Source: an uncultured Emergencia sp.
Lineage (GTDB): Bacteria; Bacillota; Clostridia; Peptostreptococcales; Anaerovoracaceae
Reading direction: 5' to 3'
Assembly (NCBI GenBank): GCA_902476665.1
Contig: CABSEO010000076.1
Span: 1 to 8,000, forward strand
DNA length: 8,000 bases
Position numbers and translations under genes: made by a program. Shown here in pieces: positions 1 to 6,578 of this stretch (position 1 is its first letter; every line of letters starts with the position of its first letter). The notes beneath the pieces were generated by a model, which did not search any database, had not been told where the DNA came from, and saw only the letters and a list, made by a program, of their open reading frames with translations.

Positions 1-60
1 GCAGCCTCGGCGTTTTATATGGTGTTTTTCTGGGGATTTGAACAGGTACTTTATCTGTAA
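1..60 (+). CDS. Possible C-terminal tail of an upstream gene (partial)
   Basis: Reading from base 1 gives 19 codons and then a TAA at 58-60. The tail is AASAFYMVFFWGFEQVLYL, rich in aromatic and aliphatic residues, as at the end of a membrane protein. Too little is visible to name a family. A second frame starting at base 3 also gives a hydrophobic tail ending in TGA at 39-41, so the true frame is not settled. The gene, if real, lies almost wholly to the left of the window. Confidence 0.3.
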   Translation, partial: AASAFYMVFFWGFEQVLYL

Positions 61-74
61 GACTGGTCTGCGTG

Positions 75-104
75 TTGAAAAGCAAAAATGTATACATATA
101 CAAT
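75..104 (+). promoter_or_regulatory. Candidate promoter with overlapping inverted repeat
   Basis: TTGAAA at 75-80 is followed after 16 bases by TATACA (97-102), or after 18 bases by TACAAT (99-104), a plausible sigma-A type pair. The second half coincides with the inverted repeat TGTATA-CA-TATACA (89-102), which would cover the -10 and could be an operator. No gene follows before the palindrome at 194-221, so any transcript would be about 110-120 bases and apparently non-coding. The region is AT-rich, so chance matches are likely. Confidence 0.25.
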
Positions 105-193
105 TAAAGCAAATAAAACGCTTAAAAAGCGGAAATATAAAAGAGGATACAATTAATACTAAATAATGGCAGGGTGTTGATTCTGCATGATTT

Positions 194-221
194 TAAAAAC
201 GTTGAAATTTCAACGTTTTTA
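194..221. terminator. Perfect 28-base palindrome, probable bidirectional terminator
   Basis: The sequence is exactly self-complementary over 28 bases, centred on GAAATTTC. As RNA it can fold into a long stem of about 12 pairs around a four-base AATT loop. The stem has only three G-C pairs per arm (core CGTTGA/TCAACG). The outer arms are A5 on the left and T5 on the right, and more T-rich sequence follows on the + strand (ATTTTGG), as expected for an intrinsic terminator; the left side supplies a T run for the other strand. It would isolate the yhbY operon from upstream transcription. A DNA-binding site for a dimeric regulator is the alternative. Confidence 0.5.
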
Positions 222-343
222 TTTTGGCATAAAAGTTGATTTGAGTGTTGTTGTGCAATTAACAAAATGGACTTTACTGCAAATAGAAGGATACTATTGG
301 AGATTTGATGACCAGAATTTCTTCAACAAAAATCTGGGATTTG

Positions 344-357
344 TGTTATACTATAAT
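344..357 (+). promoter_or_regulatory. Probable promoter of the yhbY-truA operon
   Basis: An extended -10, TGTTATACT, lies at 344-352 and overlaps a perfect TATAAT at 352-357. No good -35 is present at 17 bases from either, which fits an extended -10 promoter that does not depend on a -35. Transcription would start near 359-364, giving a short leader of about 30 bases before the yhbY start at 394. Confidence 0.5.
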
Positions 358-393
358 GGACTATACGCAGAATAAAAAGAAAGAGGAAAATTT

Positions 394-690
394 ATGATTT
401 CAAGCAAACAGAGAAGTTTTTTAAGAGGTCTGGCACAGACTACAGAGCCGACCGTATATATCGGAAAGCAGGGGCTGACGGAAAATGTGATTAAAGAAGT
501 GGATACCGGTCTGACCTGCAGAGAACTGGTGAAAGTCAAGATTCAGGAGGGATGTGAACTTGTTCCGAAAGAGACAGCAAATCTGATTGCGGAACAGCTG
601 GGAGCTGAATTTGTTCAGGCTATCGGCCGCAAGTTTACCCTTTATAGAGAGTCAAAAGACAATAAGCAGATAGAACTGCCGAGAAAATAG
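394..690 (+). CDS. yhbY: YhbY-family RNA-binding protein (CRM domain), ribosome assembly
   Basis: The 98-residue product is a single CRM (CRS1-YhbY) domain and has the usual length for this family. It opens with the typical SSKQRSFLRGLAQ helix (3-15), then carries the conserved glycine loop IGKQGLTENVI (23-33), in which GKQG is the family GxxG RNA-contact motif. It ends with the conserved AIGRKFTLYR strand (77-86). YhbY proteins associate with pre-50S ribosomal particles and are thought to aid large-subunit assembly in the cytoplasm. The start is supported by AAGAGG at 381-386, upstream of the ATG. It is the first gene of the run and sits behind the extended -10 promoter. Co-location with truA suits a translation-related operon. 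The domain call is secure; the precise role is taken from the family. Confidence 0.93.
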   Translation: MISSKQRSFLRGLAQTTEPTVYIGKQGLTENVIKEVDTGLTCRELVKVKIQEGCELVPKETANLIAEQLGAEFVQAIGRKFTLYRESKDNKQIELPRK

Positions 691-732
691 GTAAAACAGC
701 AGAGACTTCAGTCCGGAGGACAATACATTTCA

Positions 733-1530
733 ATGGAACGGAATATTCTTCTGACAATTGAATACGACGGCACAGGTTTTTCAGGATGGCAGAGACAGCC
801 CGGCGTCAGAACCGTTCAGGGAGAGCTGGAAAAAGTGCTCAGCTATCTTTGCCGACAGACAATACAGCTGAACGGAACGAGTCGTACTGATGCGGGAGTT
901 CATGCCCTGGGACAGAGGGCTTCCTTTCGGGGGAAATTCGGTATTCCTGCAGAGCGACTTCCTCTTGCCGCAAACAATCTGCTGGCGGCAGGATGCGGTA
1001 GTGGATACTGTTGCGGCGATATCAGAATTACAGCAGCAGAGGAAGTGCCTCTTGACTTTCATGCACGCTTTAATTCACGAGGAAAGACTTACAGATATAT
1101 TGTCAGACATGGCTGTGAGCCGAGTGTTTTTCAGAAAAACTACTGCTATCATATCAGGCAGAAGCTGGACAGCACAGCCATGGCGAAAGCGGCAGCCTTT
1201 ATTGAAGGCACTTATGATTTCGCCTGTTTTCAGGCTGCAGGAGGAACGCCCCGTGAAACTACAGTAAGGACTATCTACAGCTTGAGGGTCCGTGAGGTGA
1301 ATTCTTGTGAACTTTATATAGAGGTTACGGGTGACGGATTTCTTTACAACATGGTGAGAATCATAGCTGGAACGCTAATAGAAGTGGGTCAGGGAAGAAA
1401 GCAACCGGAGGATATTCCCGTTATTCTGAGGTCTGGAGACAGAAGCAGAGCTGGACATACCGCACCACCGCAAGGGCTTTTCCTGATGGAAATTTTTTAC
1501 GATGCAGAGAAGTTGAAACAGATAAAATAA
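733..1530 (+). CDS. truA: tRNA pseudouridine(38-40) synthase TruA
   Basis: TruA isomerises uridines 38-40 in the anticodon arm of many tRNAs to pseudouridine. The 265-residue protein begins with the family N-terminus ([17 protein letters not shown], 4-20). It has the catalytic motif [14 protein letters not shown], with nucleophile Asp53, then DFHARF (108-113), KTYRYIV (118-124), the core [20 protein letters not shown] (202-221) and the C-terminal [11 protein letters not shown] (241-251). All key motifs are intact. Between the NNLL helix (81-84) and GDIRI (95-99), where many TruA proteins have only two or three residues, there is a longer loop [10 protein letters not shown] (85-94) with three cysteines. 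A GGAGGA site at 715-720 precedes the ATG by 12 bases, a rather long gap, but the N-terminus matches the family. It follows yhbY by 42 bases and is probably co-transcribed with it. Confidence 0.95.
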   Translation: MERNILLTIEYDGTGFSGWQRQPGVRTVQGELEKVLSYLCRQTIQLNGTSRTDAGVHALGQRASFRGKFGIPAERLPLAANNLLAAGCGSGYCCGDIRITAAEEVPLDFHARFNSRGKTYRYIVRHGCEPSVFQKNYCYHIRQKLDSTAMAKAAAFIEGTYDFACFQAAGGTPRETTVRTIYSLRVREVNSCELYIEVTGDGFLYNMVRIIAGTLIEVGQGRKQPEDIPVILRSGDRSRAGHTAPPQGLFLMEIFYDAEKLKQIK

Positions 1531-1555
1531 CTTTGATGAAAGAGAGGATTCAATT

Positions 1556-2032
1556 ATGGTTGATACAAAGATTCCGACCAAGGATACCAGACCCAGCTGG
1601 GATGAGTATTTCATGCAGATGGCAGAGTTAACTGCTCAGCGCTCTACTTGTCTGCGCAGAAGGGTAGGCGCTGTAATCATTAAGGACAAGCATATTATTG
1701 CCACCGGATATAACGGTGCTCCTAAAGGAGTTCCTCACTGCAGTGAACTGGGAGGATGCGAGCGGGAGAGACTGAATGTGCCTTCCGGTCAGCGCCATGA
1801 GCTTTGCAGAGCGATTCATGCGGAGCAGAATGCGATTATTCAGGCTGCCACTTTAGGACAGAGCATTGAGGGAGGCAGTATTTATATCACCCATCATCCT
1901 TGTGTAATCTGTGCGAAAATGATTATCAACGCAGGGATCAAGCGGATCGTTGTAAAAGAGGGATACCCTGATGAACTAGCAGTGGAAATCCTGAAACAGG
2001 CCGGACTGAAAATTGTAATGCTTGAGGACTAG
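1556..2032 (+). CDS. Deoxycytidylate (dCMP) deaminase, ComEB-like
   Basis: A 158-residue zinc-dependent deaminase. It is expected to convert dCMP to dUMP, the substrate of thymidylate synthase, in pyrimidine nucleotide supply. The catalytic motif HAEQNAI (His88, Glu90 as proton shuttle) and the PCVIC motif (Pro115, Cys116, Cys119) supply the zinc ligands. The N-terminal [16 protein letters not shown] (29-44) and [12 protein letters not shown] (51-62) are typical of dCMP deaminases, not cytidine or tRNA deaminases. The insertion HCSELGGC (61-68) and His81 match the extra structural metal site seen in phage and Bacillus dCMP deaminases. AGAGAGGA at 1541-1548 precedes the ATG by 7 bases. It lies 25 bases after truA in the same run. 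Substrate choice is inferred from motifs. Bacillus calls its homologue comEB, but no competence genes are visible here. Confidence 0.92.
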   Translation: MVDTKIPTKDTRPSWDEYFMQMAELTAQRSTCLRRRVGAVIIKDKHIIATGYNGAPKGVPHCSELGGCERERLNVPSGQRHELCRAIHAEQNAIIQAATLGQSIEGGSIYITHHPCVICAKMIINAGIKRIVVKEGYPDELAVEILKQAGLKIVMLED

Positions 2033-2041
2033 AGGAATAAG

Positions 2042-3163
2042 ATGGAAATAACAAGATTAACACTGGCTGCAGCCTTTATCACGTCAGCAGTGCTGGCGAT
2101 GATTTTTTCACCTGTTGCCATTAAACTGGCTCCCAGAATCGGTGCCATGGACATCCCGAAAGATGGACGCAGAATGCACAGCAAAGCCATGCCACGGTTT
2201 GGCGGATTGGCTATCTTTGTGGGAACCATAGGGTCTCTTGCTATCTATGCAGGCGGAAATGAGAAGATCATACCCGTGATGATCGGTGGAACCCTTATCT
2301 ATTGCCTTGGTGTAGTAGATGATTTGAAGAATCTGGACGCTAAGGTGAAATTCGGTGTACAGCTTCTGATAGCCATACTGATGTATTATATGGGACTCCG
2401 GATTAAGTTTATTACCAACTACTTTGGAGAAGGCGCTGTTCACTTTGGAGAGGCTGTCTGCTTTGTGGTAACGGTACTATGGATTGTGGGAATCACTAAT
2501 ACGATCAATCTGATCGACGGACTGGATGGTCTTGCAGCGGGCACCACAGCCATTGCCTCTTTATGTATCGCTTATGTAGCCTATATCCATGGTGATGAGT
2601 ATGGCATGATGGTGGTATGTCTGGCGATGCTGGCTCTTGCCGGCGGATGTCTGGGATTCCTGCCGTTTAACTTTTACCCGGCAAAGATTTTTATGGGAGA
2701 CGGAGGCTCTCTGTTTCTGGGATTCATGATAGCCGCCTTGTCAGTTGTGGGACCGCTGAAGCGCTCTACTGTCATTGCAGTAGTGGTGCCGGTTATTGTA
2801 CTGGGAATTCCTATCTTTGACACTTTCTTTGCAATCCTGCGAAGAGTGGTCAATCACAGGCCGATTATGGAGGCAGACAAGGGCCATCTCCATCACAGAT
2901 TGATGGAATCCGGCTATGGACAGAGAAGAGCCGTTCTGATGCTGTACGGAATCAGTGCAATTATGGGTATGGCGGCAGTTCTGGTCAGCAGAGAACTTTA
3001 CAAGGATGCTTTTGTTCTGGTCGGAATAGCAGTCATTTACCTGTATGTGTTTCTGACTGATCCGAGTCACAAGATGCCGCATATCAAAGCTGTCAACATT
3101 GCAAAAGAAGAGCGGGAGGCAGAAAAAAGACAGGACAGCCTCAGCGGGGAACAGGATAAATAG
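2042..3163 (+). CDS. tagO: Undecaprenyl-phosphate N-acetylglucosamine 1-phosphate transferase (TagO/WecA type)
   Basis: A 373-residue polytopic membrane enzyme of the MraY/WecA/TagO family. It transfers a sugar 1-phosphate, probably GlcNAc-1-P from UDP-GlcNAc, to undecaprenyl phosphate, the first membrane step of teichoic acid or other surface glycan synthesis. Visible motifs are IPKDGRRMHSKAMPRFGG (38-55), the Asp pair in VVDDLKNL (91-98), NTINLIDGLDGLAAG (153-167), FNFYPAKIFMGDGGSLFLGF (209-228), PIFDTFFAILRR (257-268) and the His motif GHLHHRL (281-287). The GHLHHRL and FNFYPAK forms point to WecA/TagO more than MraY. Around ten hydrophobic segments alternate with these loops. The C-terminus (about 341-373) is a charged, lysine- and glutamate-rich tail, likely cytoplasmic. 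AGAGGA at 2031-2036 overlaps the upstream stop codon, so translation is probably coupled to the deaminase. No other teichoic acid genes are in the window, so the sugar polymer it feeds is unknown. Confidence 0.9.
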   Translation: MEITRLTLAAAFITSAVLAMIFSPVAIKLAPRIGAMDIPKDGRRMHSKAMPRFGGLAIFVGTIGSLAIYAGGNEKIIPVMIGGTLIYCLGVVDDLKNLDAKVKFGVQLLIAILMYYMGLRIKFITNYFGEGAVHFGEAVCFVVTVLWIVGITNTINLIDGLDGLAAGTTAIASLCIAYVAYIHGDEYGMMVVCLAMLALAGGCLGFLPFNFYPAKIFMGDGGSLFLGFMIAALSVVGPLKRSTVIAVVVPVIVLGIPIFDTFFAILRRVVNHRPIMEADKGHLHHRLMESGYGQRRAVLMLYGISAIMGMAAVLVSRELYKDAFVLVGIAVIYLYVFLTDPSHKMPHIKAVNIAKEEREAEKRQDSLSGEQDK

Positions 3164-3200
3164 ATGAAAATCCGGCAGAATACGCAGAATATATTTCAGC

Positions 3201-3206
3201 AGGAGG
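3201..3206 (+). promoter_or_regulatory. AGGAGG ribosome binding site that sets a GTG start
   Basis: A perfect AGGAGG lies four bases upstream of the GTG at 3211. No in-frame ATG with a comparable site is nearby, so the GTG is taken as the start of the MATE gene. The spacing is slightly short but workable. Confidence 0.7.
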
Positions 3207-3210
3207 AATT

Positions 3211-4578
3211 GTGATTAAGGAAGAACGTTTAGTACAGGAGGAGAATCTTTACAGGAAACTTGCCAAAATCGCAGGTCCTATTGCCATACAAGGTGTGGTA
3301 TCCGCCACATTAGGACTTGTGGATAATCTGATGGTGGGAAGTCTGGGTGAAGCAGAACTGGCTTCAGTGGGCATTGCCACTCAGATTTACTATATCTTTT
3401 ATCTGATGCTGTTTGGGTTTACCAGTGGAACAGCAACTTTTACCGCGCAGTTTTTCGGGGTAAAGGATTACAAAAATATCCGGAAAGTTGTAGGACTATC
3501 GGTTTCTGTGGCCTTGTGTGCGGCATCTCTGTTTTTCATTGCTGCCTTCTTTTTCACGGAACAGCTGCTGTCTTTCTATACCACGGATCCGGTAATTGTG
3601 CAGCTGGCAGGCTCTTATGTAAAAATTGGGACGATAACTTTCTTCTGCATGGCTGTATCCTCTCCTTTGGCTATGGCCTTCAAAGCAACTCAGCAGACGA
3701 AAATTCCCATGCTGATCAGTGGCGTGGTTTTCTTTACCAATGTGATTCTCAACTATATTCTGATTTTCGGAAAGTTCGGTGCACCGGCACTGGGCGTAGC
3801 GGGGGCTTCTGCAGCAACCACCACAGCCAGAGTTTTTGAAATGCTCATTGCCTTATATTTTGTAAGGAGAAAAGCTAATTGCTTTTATGGGCCTTTTCGT
3901 GAATATTTCGGATGGAAAAAGGAAATGGTGCTTCGGATTGTGAAGAACACTCTGCCGACGACAACAAATGAGCTTTTGTGGAGCCTGGGTCAGACCATGT
4001 ATGTGGCGGCTTTTGCAAAACTGGGAACCACGGCTTATGCTGCCTATCAGGCAGCTGCAGCCATCAATAATATTTTTTCTTTTGCCGGATTCAGTGTAGG
4101 TGACGCCACTCTGATTCTGGTGGGAGAGAAGCTGGGTCAAGGAAAAACAGAAGAAACCTATATACTGGGGAAGAAACTGCTGCGAGTGGGGGTTTTCCTT
4201 GGTGTCTGCATGGGATTAATACTGATGATTGCGGCGAAACCGATGACAGGGCTTTTTAATCTTTCTCCGGAAGGAAAAGAATATACATTTAGAATTCTGC
4301 TGATTTACGGTGGATTTCTGGGCATTAATCTGTATAACGGAATCAATATTACCGGTACTCTTCGGGGCGGCGGTGACACCAAATTTGCTATGCTGGCAGA
4401 ATGTGCAAGTCTGTGGCTGGTAGCGGTACCTCTTGCCTATATCGGTGCTCTTTGGCTGGGGCTTCCTATTTATATGGCGGTGCTTATGTTCAAGTGTGAA
4501 GAGATCACAAAAGCGATGATTCTGACCTTTAGATTCCGCTCGAAAAAATGGGTCAAAAATATGATATCCGGTCTATAA
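3211..4578 (+). CDS. MATE family multidrug/cation antiporter
   Basis: The 455-residue integral membrane protein has the length and 12-helix pattern of MATE exporters, which expel cationic compounds or metabolites in exchange for Na+ or H+. Family features are the N-terminal IAGPIAIQGVVSATLGLVDN (20-39) leading into LMVGSLGEAELASVGIATQI (40-59), the first-half motif APALGVAGASAATTTARV (191-208), and GTLRGGGDTKFAM (382-394), the MATE RGGGDT signature in the second half. The two halves show the expected internal pseudo-repeat. It starts with GTG behind a strong AGGAGG. It follows tagO by 47 bases with no terminator visible. The substrate cannot be told from sequence; MATE-like flippases of surface lipids belong to the related MOP superfamily, but the motifs here are those of drug-type MATE proteins. 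Confidence 0.9.
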   Translation: MIKEERLVQEENLYRKLAKIAGPIAIQGVVSATLGLVDNLMVGSLGEAELASVGIATQIYYIFYLMLFGFTSGTATFTAQFFGVKDYKNIRKVVGLSVSVALCAASLFFIAAFFFTEQLLSFYTTDPVIVQLAGSYVKIGTITFFCMAVSSPLAMAFKATQQTKIPMLISGVVFFTNVILNYILIFGKFGAPALGVAGASAATTTARVFEMLIALYFVRRKANCFYGPFREYFGWKKEMVLRIVKNTLPTTTNELLWSLGQTMYVAAFAKLGTTAYAAYQAAAAINNIFSFAGFSVGDATLILVGEKLGQGKTEETYILGKKLLRVGVFLGVCMGLILMIAAKPMTGLFNLSPEGKEYTFRILLIYGGFLGINLYNGINITGTLRGGGDTKFAMLAECASLWLVAVPLAYIGALWLGLPIYMAVLMFKCEEITKAMILTFRFRSKKWVKNMISGL

Positions 4579-4579
4579 T
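4574..4579 (+). promoter_or_regulatory. Possible -10 element for the protease gene
   Basis: A perfect TATAAT overlaps the stop codon of the MATE gene and would start transcription near 4586, leaving a leader of about 48 bases before the protease. No matching -35 lies 16-18 bases upstream and there is no TG extension, so the site is weakly supported. With no terminator in 4579-4633, read-through from the upstream genes is equally possible. Confidence 0.25.
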
Positions 4580-4633
4580 GGGAAAATACATAGAAATCAA
4601 AAGGTTCTACAAGGGAAAAGGAGTATTTGTTTT

Positions 4634-6508
4634 ATGAGAAGGGAGACACACATGACAGGAAGCAGAATAAAAAAGATTTTTACTGCAATACTGACAGTAT
4701 CTTTGCTCTGTACCTGGCAGACGGCTGTTTTTGCGGCAGATCTGCAGTCAGGCAGCGGTGACGGCAGTGCAGCTGAGGTTGTGAAAAGAGAGTATGTGCT
4801 CTCTGCTGATTCGGATTTGAAAGTGCTGAAGCTGCCTGAATACATAAAAGAAATTGAATTTGCAGATGATCATACGGCACTGATTCGCGTGGATAACGGA
4901 ATTTCCCAGGAAGATATTTTTGCGGATTTGCAGACGGAGACGCGGAATCTGCTGGTTCAGCCCAATTATGTTTATGAGGCGGCCAAGACAAATGATCCTT
5001 ATTACAGTCTTCAGTGGGGACTCCTGGATACACAGAATGGAATGGATATTGACTTTGAAAAGGCATACCGGTATATTTCCCAAAGCGGTGAATCCCTGCA
5101 GAAGACGGTAGTGGCCGTAATCGACAGCGGAATTGATTTCACTCATTCTGATCTGTCAGAAAACATGTGGAAGAATACCGGAGAAATTGCAGGAAACGGG
5201 ATAGATGATGACGGAAACGGCTATATTGATGATGTCTATGGCTATGACTTTGCCAATGGAACTGCATTACGGGCAGAATCCATTAATTCTGAATACAATC
5301 ACGGAACTCACTGTGCGGGAACCATAGCAGCTGTCAGCGATAACTGGACAGGAATCTGTGGTGTTGCAGGAGTGACAGATACAGTCTCACTGATGAGCGT
5401 CAAAGTGCTCAGAGGCAAAGAGGGAACAGGCTCCACCTTTGCATTGGTGAAAGGGATCAAATATGCGGAGGCAAACGGAGCAGATATCTGTAATCTTAGC
5501 ATGGGTTCCTATGCCAATGATATTACATTGTATAATACTATAGCTTCTTCTGATATGCTTTTTGTCTGCGCAGCGGGAAATGACAGAAGCAACCTTGACA
5601 GCAGACCTATTTATCCGGGATGCTATGATCTGGACAATATTATCTGTGTGGGAAACGCTCGTCGAACCGGGGTTTTGAATACGCAGTCAAACTACAGCAG
5701 CACCCAGGTGGATATTGCGGCTCCGGGGACAGATATTTACAGTACACTGGCAGGGGGTGGCTACGGCAATATGTCCGGAACTTCTATGGCGGCACCTTTT
5801 GTCACCGGAACTGCTGCACTCCTTCATAGCTGGTATCCGGATATCAATGCACCGGAACTGCGGTTTCTGATACTGGATGGAGCAGATACACGTTCAACTC
5901 TGGGAGGTAAAGTGGCAAAGAACCGGTATCTCAATGCTTATACCCCTTTAACCTATACTGAGGATGACTATCACATTGATACCAAGGCTCCAATTCTGAA
6001 AGCGACAGTATCGAAAATCAGCGGATCCTATAAACAGCGTCTCAACGTAACCGCCTCTGATGACAGTGGCAGAGAACCGAAAGTCATGTATGCAAGGGGG
6101 GATAAAACCCTGACTTATTTCAGAAGCGGAATGGGTTACCGGGTAAACCTGGATGAAGAGGGAAAAGGTACTAAGACCATGGCTGTTCCTTCTGTTTATA
6201 GTGTTTATGCAGTGGATGCGGCAGGAAACGACGTGCTTTATAAGGTAAAATGTACGGCCAATGCTGTCAGCAGTATTAAACTGAATTATTCCTCTAAGTC
6301 AATTTACAGGGGAAAAAGCTATACCCTGAAGGCCACCCTTTCAAAGAACGGTGTCAATGGCAGAAAGCTGACCTGGACTTCTTCTAATAAAAAGGTTGCA
6401 ACGGTGAGCAGCAAAGGAAAAGTCACTGCCCTGAAAAAAGGTAAAGCTGTGATTACGGTTAAGACCAGCAACGGCCTCAGCAGAAGCTGCACTATTACAG
6501 TAAAATAA
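4634..6508 (+). CDS. Secreted subtilisin-like serine protease (S8) with C-terminal BIG2 domain
   Basis: The 624-residue product is a secreted protease. A signal peptide (basic RIKK at 11-14, hydrophobic 15-33, probable cleavage VFA-AD after Ala34) is followed by an inhibitor-like propeptide (about 50-116, ending LLVQPNYVYEAA). The S8 catalytic domain (about 120-435) has Asp164 (VIDSGIDFTH), His223 (HGTHCAGT), oxyanion Asn316 (AAGN) and Ser384 (SGTSMAAP), all intact. An acidic insert GIDDDGNGYIDD (189-200) resembles a calcium-binding loop. A beta-sandwich region (about 450-540, with YSVYAVDAAGN) leads into one BIG2 Ig-like domain (about 546-624). No LPXTG or SLH anchor is present, so it may be free or held by BIG2. 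Two starts fit: ATG 4634 behind AAAAGGAG (10-base gap), and ATG 4652 behind AAGGGAG (6-base gap); both keep the signal peptide. Substrate is unknown. Confidence 0.93.
   Translation: MRRETHMTGSRIKKIFTAILTVSLLCTWQTAVFAADLQSGSGDGSAAEVVKREYVLSADSDLKVLKLPEYIKEIEFADDHTALIRVDNGISQEDIFADLQTETRNLLVQPNYVYEAAKTNDPYYSLQWGLLDTQNGMDIDFEKAYRYISQSGESLQKTVVAVIDSGIDFTHSDLSENMWKNTGEIAGNGIDDDGNGYIDDVYGYDFANGTALRAESINSEYNHGTHCAGTIAAVSDNWTGICGVAGVTDTVSLMSVKVLRGKEGTGSTFALVKGIKYAEANGADICNLSMGSYANDITLYNTIASSDMLFVCAAGNDRSNLDSRPIYPGCYDLDNIICVGNARRTGVLNTQSNYSSTQVDIAAPGTDIYSTLAGGGYGNMSGTSMAAPFVTGTAALLHSWYPDINAPELRFLILDGADTRSTLGGKVAKNRYLNAYTPLTYTEDDYHIDTKAPILKATVSKISGSYKQRLNVTASDDSGREPKVMYARGDKTLTYFRSGMGYRVNLDEEGKGTKTMAVPSVYSVYAVDAAGNDVLYKVKCTANAVSSIKLNYSSKSIYRGKSYTLKATLSKNGVNGRKLTWTSSNKKVATVSSKGKVTALKKGKAVITVKTSNGLSRSCTITVK
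4639..4645 (+). promoter_or_regulatory. AAGGGAG ribosome binding site for an alternative protease start
   Basis: AAGGGAG sits six bases before the in-frame ATG at 4652, better spacing than the AAAAGGAG at 4616-4623 has to the ATG at 4634 (10 bases). Starting at 4652 would remove MRRETH and give MTGSRIKKIF, a normal signal peptide start. Either start gives the same mature protein. Confidence 0.45.
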
Positions 6509-6512
6509 AGAG

Positions 6513-6568
6513 AAAAGTTGTGCAAAACCTGAAAAGTCTTATCTTTTCAGTTGTATTGCACAACTTTT
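6513..6568. terminator. Two-part bidirectional terminator between convergent genes
   Basis: Outer arms AAAAGTTGTGCAA (6513-6525) and TTGCACAACTTTT (6556-6568) are exact complements. Inside them CTGAAAAG (6529-6536) pairs with CTTTTCAG (6543-6550) around the loop TCTTAT. The result is a long hairpin with a small asymmetric internal loop. T-rich sequence follows on both strands (ATTTTTCTGTTT on +, CTCTTTATTT on -). It lies 5 bases after the protease stop and 11 bases before the kinase stop on the other strand, so it can end both transcripts. Confidence 0.88.
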
Positions 6569-6578
6569 ATTTTTCTGT

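Larger units (their letters stand above)
61..393. other. Intergenic region, 333 bases, no convincing gene
   Basis: This AT-rich stretch lies between the possible upstream gene end and yhbY. It holds a candidate promoter with an overlapping inverted repeat (75-104), a perfect palindrome flanked by T runs (194-221), and the probable yhbY promoter (344-357). A 62-codon open frame at 187-375 begins inside the palindrome flank, has no good ribosome binding site and has low-complexity AT-driven composition, so it is not called as a gene. No tRNA-like or recognisable riboswitch structure was seen. Confidence 0.7.

Noticed and set aside
1..97. - strand frame from an ATG at 97 running off the left edge
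   Set aside because: There is no ribosome binding site before it and the translation shows no family motif.
248..265. TTGTT-N8-AACAA inverted repeat as a Rex or other operator
   Set aside because: Only five bases match in each half and the centre does not fit the Rex pattern; such short repeats are common in AT-rich DNA.
241..268. TTGAGT / CAAAAT as a promoter for yhbY
   Set aside because: Both hexamers match the consensus poorly and the extended -10 at 344-352 is better and closer.
187..375. 62-codon open frame on the + strand before yhbY
   Set aside because: It starts at the edge of the palindrome, lacks a well-placed ribosome binding site, covers the yhbY promoter and resembles no family I know.
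890..1267. 125-codon + strand frame inside truA
   Set aside because: It lies in another frame of an intact truA with all its motifs, and its translation looks like no known protein.
1556..2032. Competence locus suggested by the comEB-like deaminase
   Set aside because: No comEA, comEC or other DNA-uptake gene is in the window; the deaminase explains itself as a nucleotide enzyme.
4748..5146. 132-codon and overlapping 128-codon - strand frames opposite the protease
   Set aside because: They are antisense to a clear protease gene, with no ribosome binding site or recognisable domain; such frames arise from codon bias.
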